Of a stretch of 5,870 nucleotides of DNA, positions 5,461 through 5,870 are shown in pieces. Source of the DNA: JAYPUG01 sp038117265 (GTDB lineage Bacteria; Pseudomonadota; Alphaproteobacteria; UBA6615); NCBI GenBank assembly GCA_038117265.1, contig JAYOFO010000117.1, positions 1 through 5,870 on the forward strand, given 5' to 3'. Under the pieces are notes generated by a model. The model made no database searches, was not told where the DNA came from, and saw nothing but the letters and a program-made list of their open reading frames with translations. The number at the start of each line of letters is the position of its first letter. Position 1 is the stretch's first letter. Made by a program: the position numbers and the translations under genes.

Positions 5461-5870
5461 ATGCGCTACCTGCCCCTGACCGATGGCGACCGGGCCGACA
5501 TGTTGGCCGCGATCGGCGTCGATTCGCTCGCCGACCTGTTCGTGGACGTGCCCGAGGCAGCCCGCCTCGACAATGGCTTCGACCTGCCCGACCACAAGCC
5601 CGAATACGAGGTCGAGCGCATGATCGCCGCGCTGGCGGCCCGCAACGTCTCGAGCGCCGATGTGCCCAGTTTCCTGGGTGCGGGCGTCTATCGCCACCAC
5701 GTGCCGGCCTCGGTCGACCATCTGGTCCAGCGGGGCGAGTTCCTGACGTCCTACACGCCCTACCAGCCCGAAATCTCGCAAGGCACGCTGCAGGCCCTGT
5801 TCGAATTCCAGACCATGGTGGCGCTGCTCACCGGCATGGATGTGGCGAACGCGTCCATGTATGACGGCGC
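5461..5870 (+). CDS. gcvPA: Glycine dehydrogenase (decarboxylating) subunit 1, 5' part
   Basis: The gene starts one base after the gcvH stop and runs off the window; 136 complete codons are visible. The product begins MRYLPLTDGDRADMLAAIG, with LADLFVDVPEAARL (24-37), VPSFLGAGVYRHHVPASVDH (70-89), EFLTSYTPYQPEISQGTLQA (95-114) and FEFQTMVALLTGMDVANASMYDGA at the visible end. These are hallmarks of the N-terminal subunit of the P protein, which decarboxylates glycine with PLP and transfers the aminomethyl group to H protein. The direct MRYLPLT start, without the longer N-terminal leader of single-chain GcvP, indicates the two-subunit GcvPA/GcvPB form. A gcvPB gene carrying the PLP lysine is expected immediately downstream, outside the window. 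There is no strong Shine-Dalgarno sequence, so translational coupling to gcvH is likely. Confidence 0.95.
   Translation, partial: MRYLPLTDGDRADMLAAIGVDSLADLFVDVPEAARLDNGFDLPDHKPEYEVERMIAALAARNVSSADVPSFLGAGVYRHHVPASVDHLVQRGEFLTSYTPYQPEISQGTLQALFEFQTMVALLTGMDVANASMYDG

Overview
The window is GC-rich, densely packed bacterial chromosome, most likely from an alphaproteobacterium (perhaps Rhodospirillales-like). This is inferred from the linked order ispH-thrB-rnhA convergent with a peroxiredoxin, the choline-kinase-type homoserine kinase, the tandem glycine riboswitch in front of gcv genes, and a split glycine decarboxylase P protein. Everything recognised is housekeeping metabolism. There is no mobile element, CRISPR array, tRNA or rRNA gene.

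Left part (1-2620). The tail of a plus-strand peroxiredoxin ends at 166 and is followed by a strong hairpin terminator (189-212). Facing it is a tight minus-strand cluster, transcribed from about 2.7 kb down to 233: ispH (last step of the MEP isoprenoid pathway), thrB (homoserine kinase, threonine synthesis) and rnhA (RNase HI). Spacing is 4 nt between ispH and thrB. Between thrB and rnhA it is 5 nt, or a GTGA overlap if rnhA uses an upstream GTG. This looks like one operon, with the convergent ends sharing the hairpin.

Middle (2621-3581). A 144-nt divergent intergenic region carries candidate promoter elements and an imperfect dyad. Reading right from it are a 79-residue protein with two CDGSH iron-sulfur motifs and, 19 nt later, a 185-residue lipoprotein of unknown function.

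Right part (3582-5870). A 352-nt non-coding leader holds a two-aptamer glycine riboswitch (about 3675-3890), followed by two small hairpins and the gcvT ribosome binding site. Downstream are gcvT, gcvH and the start of gcvPA, which runs off the window. Together they encode the T and H proteins and the N-terminal P subunit of the glycine cleavage system, which breaks glycine into CO2, NH3 and a one-carbon unit on tetrahydrofolate. The riboswitch presumably turns the operon on when glycine is plentiful.

I did not find a clearly novel system. The most interesting points are a possible start-codon-sequestering helix that competes with the closing stem of the second glycine aptamer, the uncharacterised lipoprotein between the Fe-S gene and the gcv operon, and the dyad between the two divergent Fe-S protein genes.
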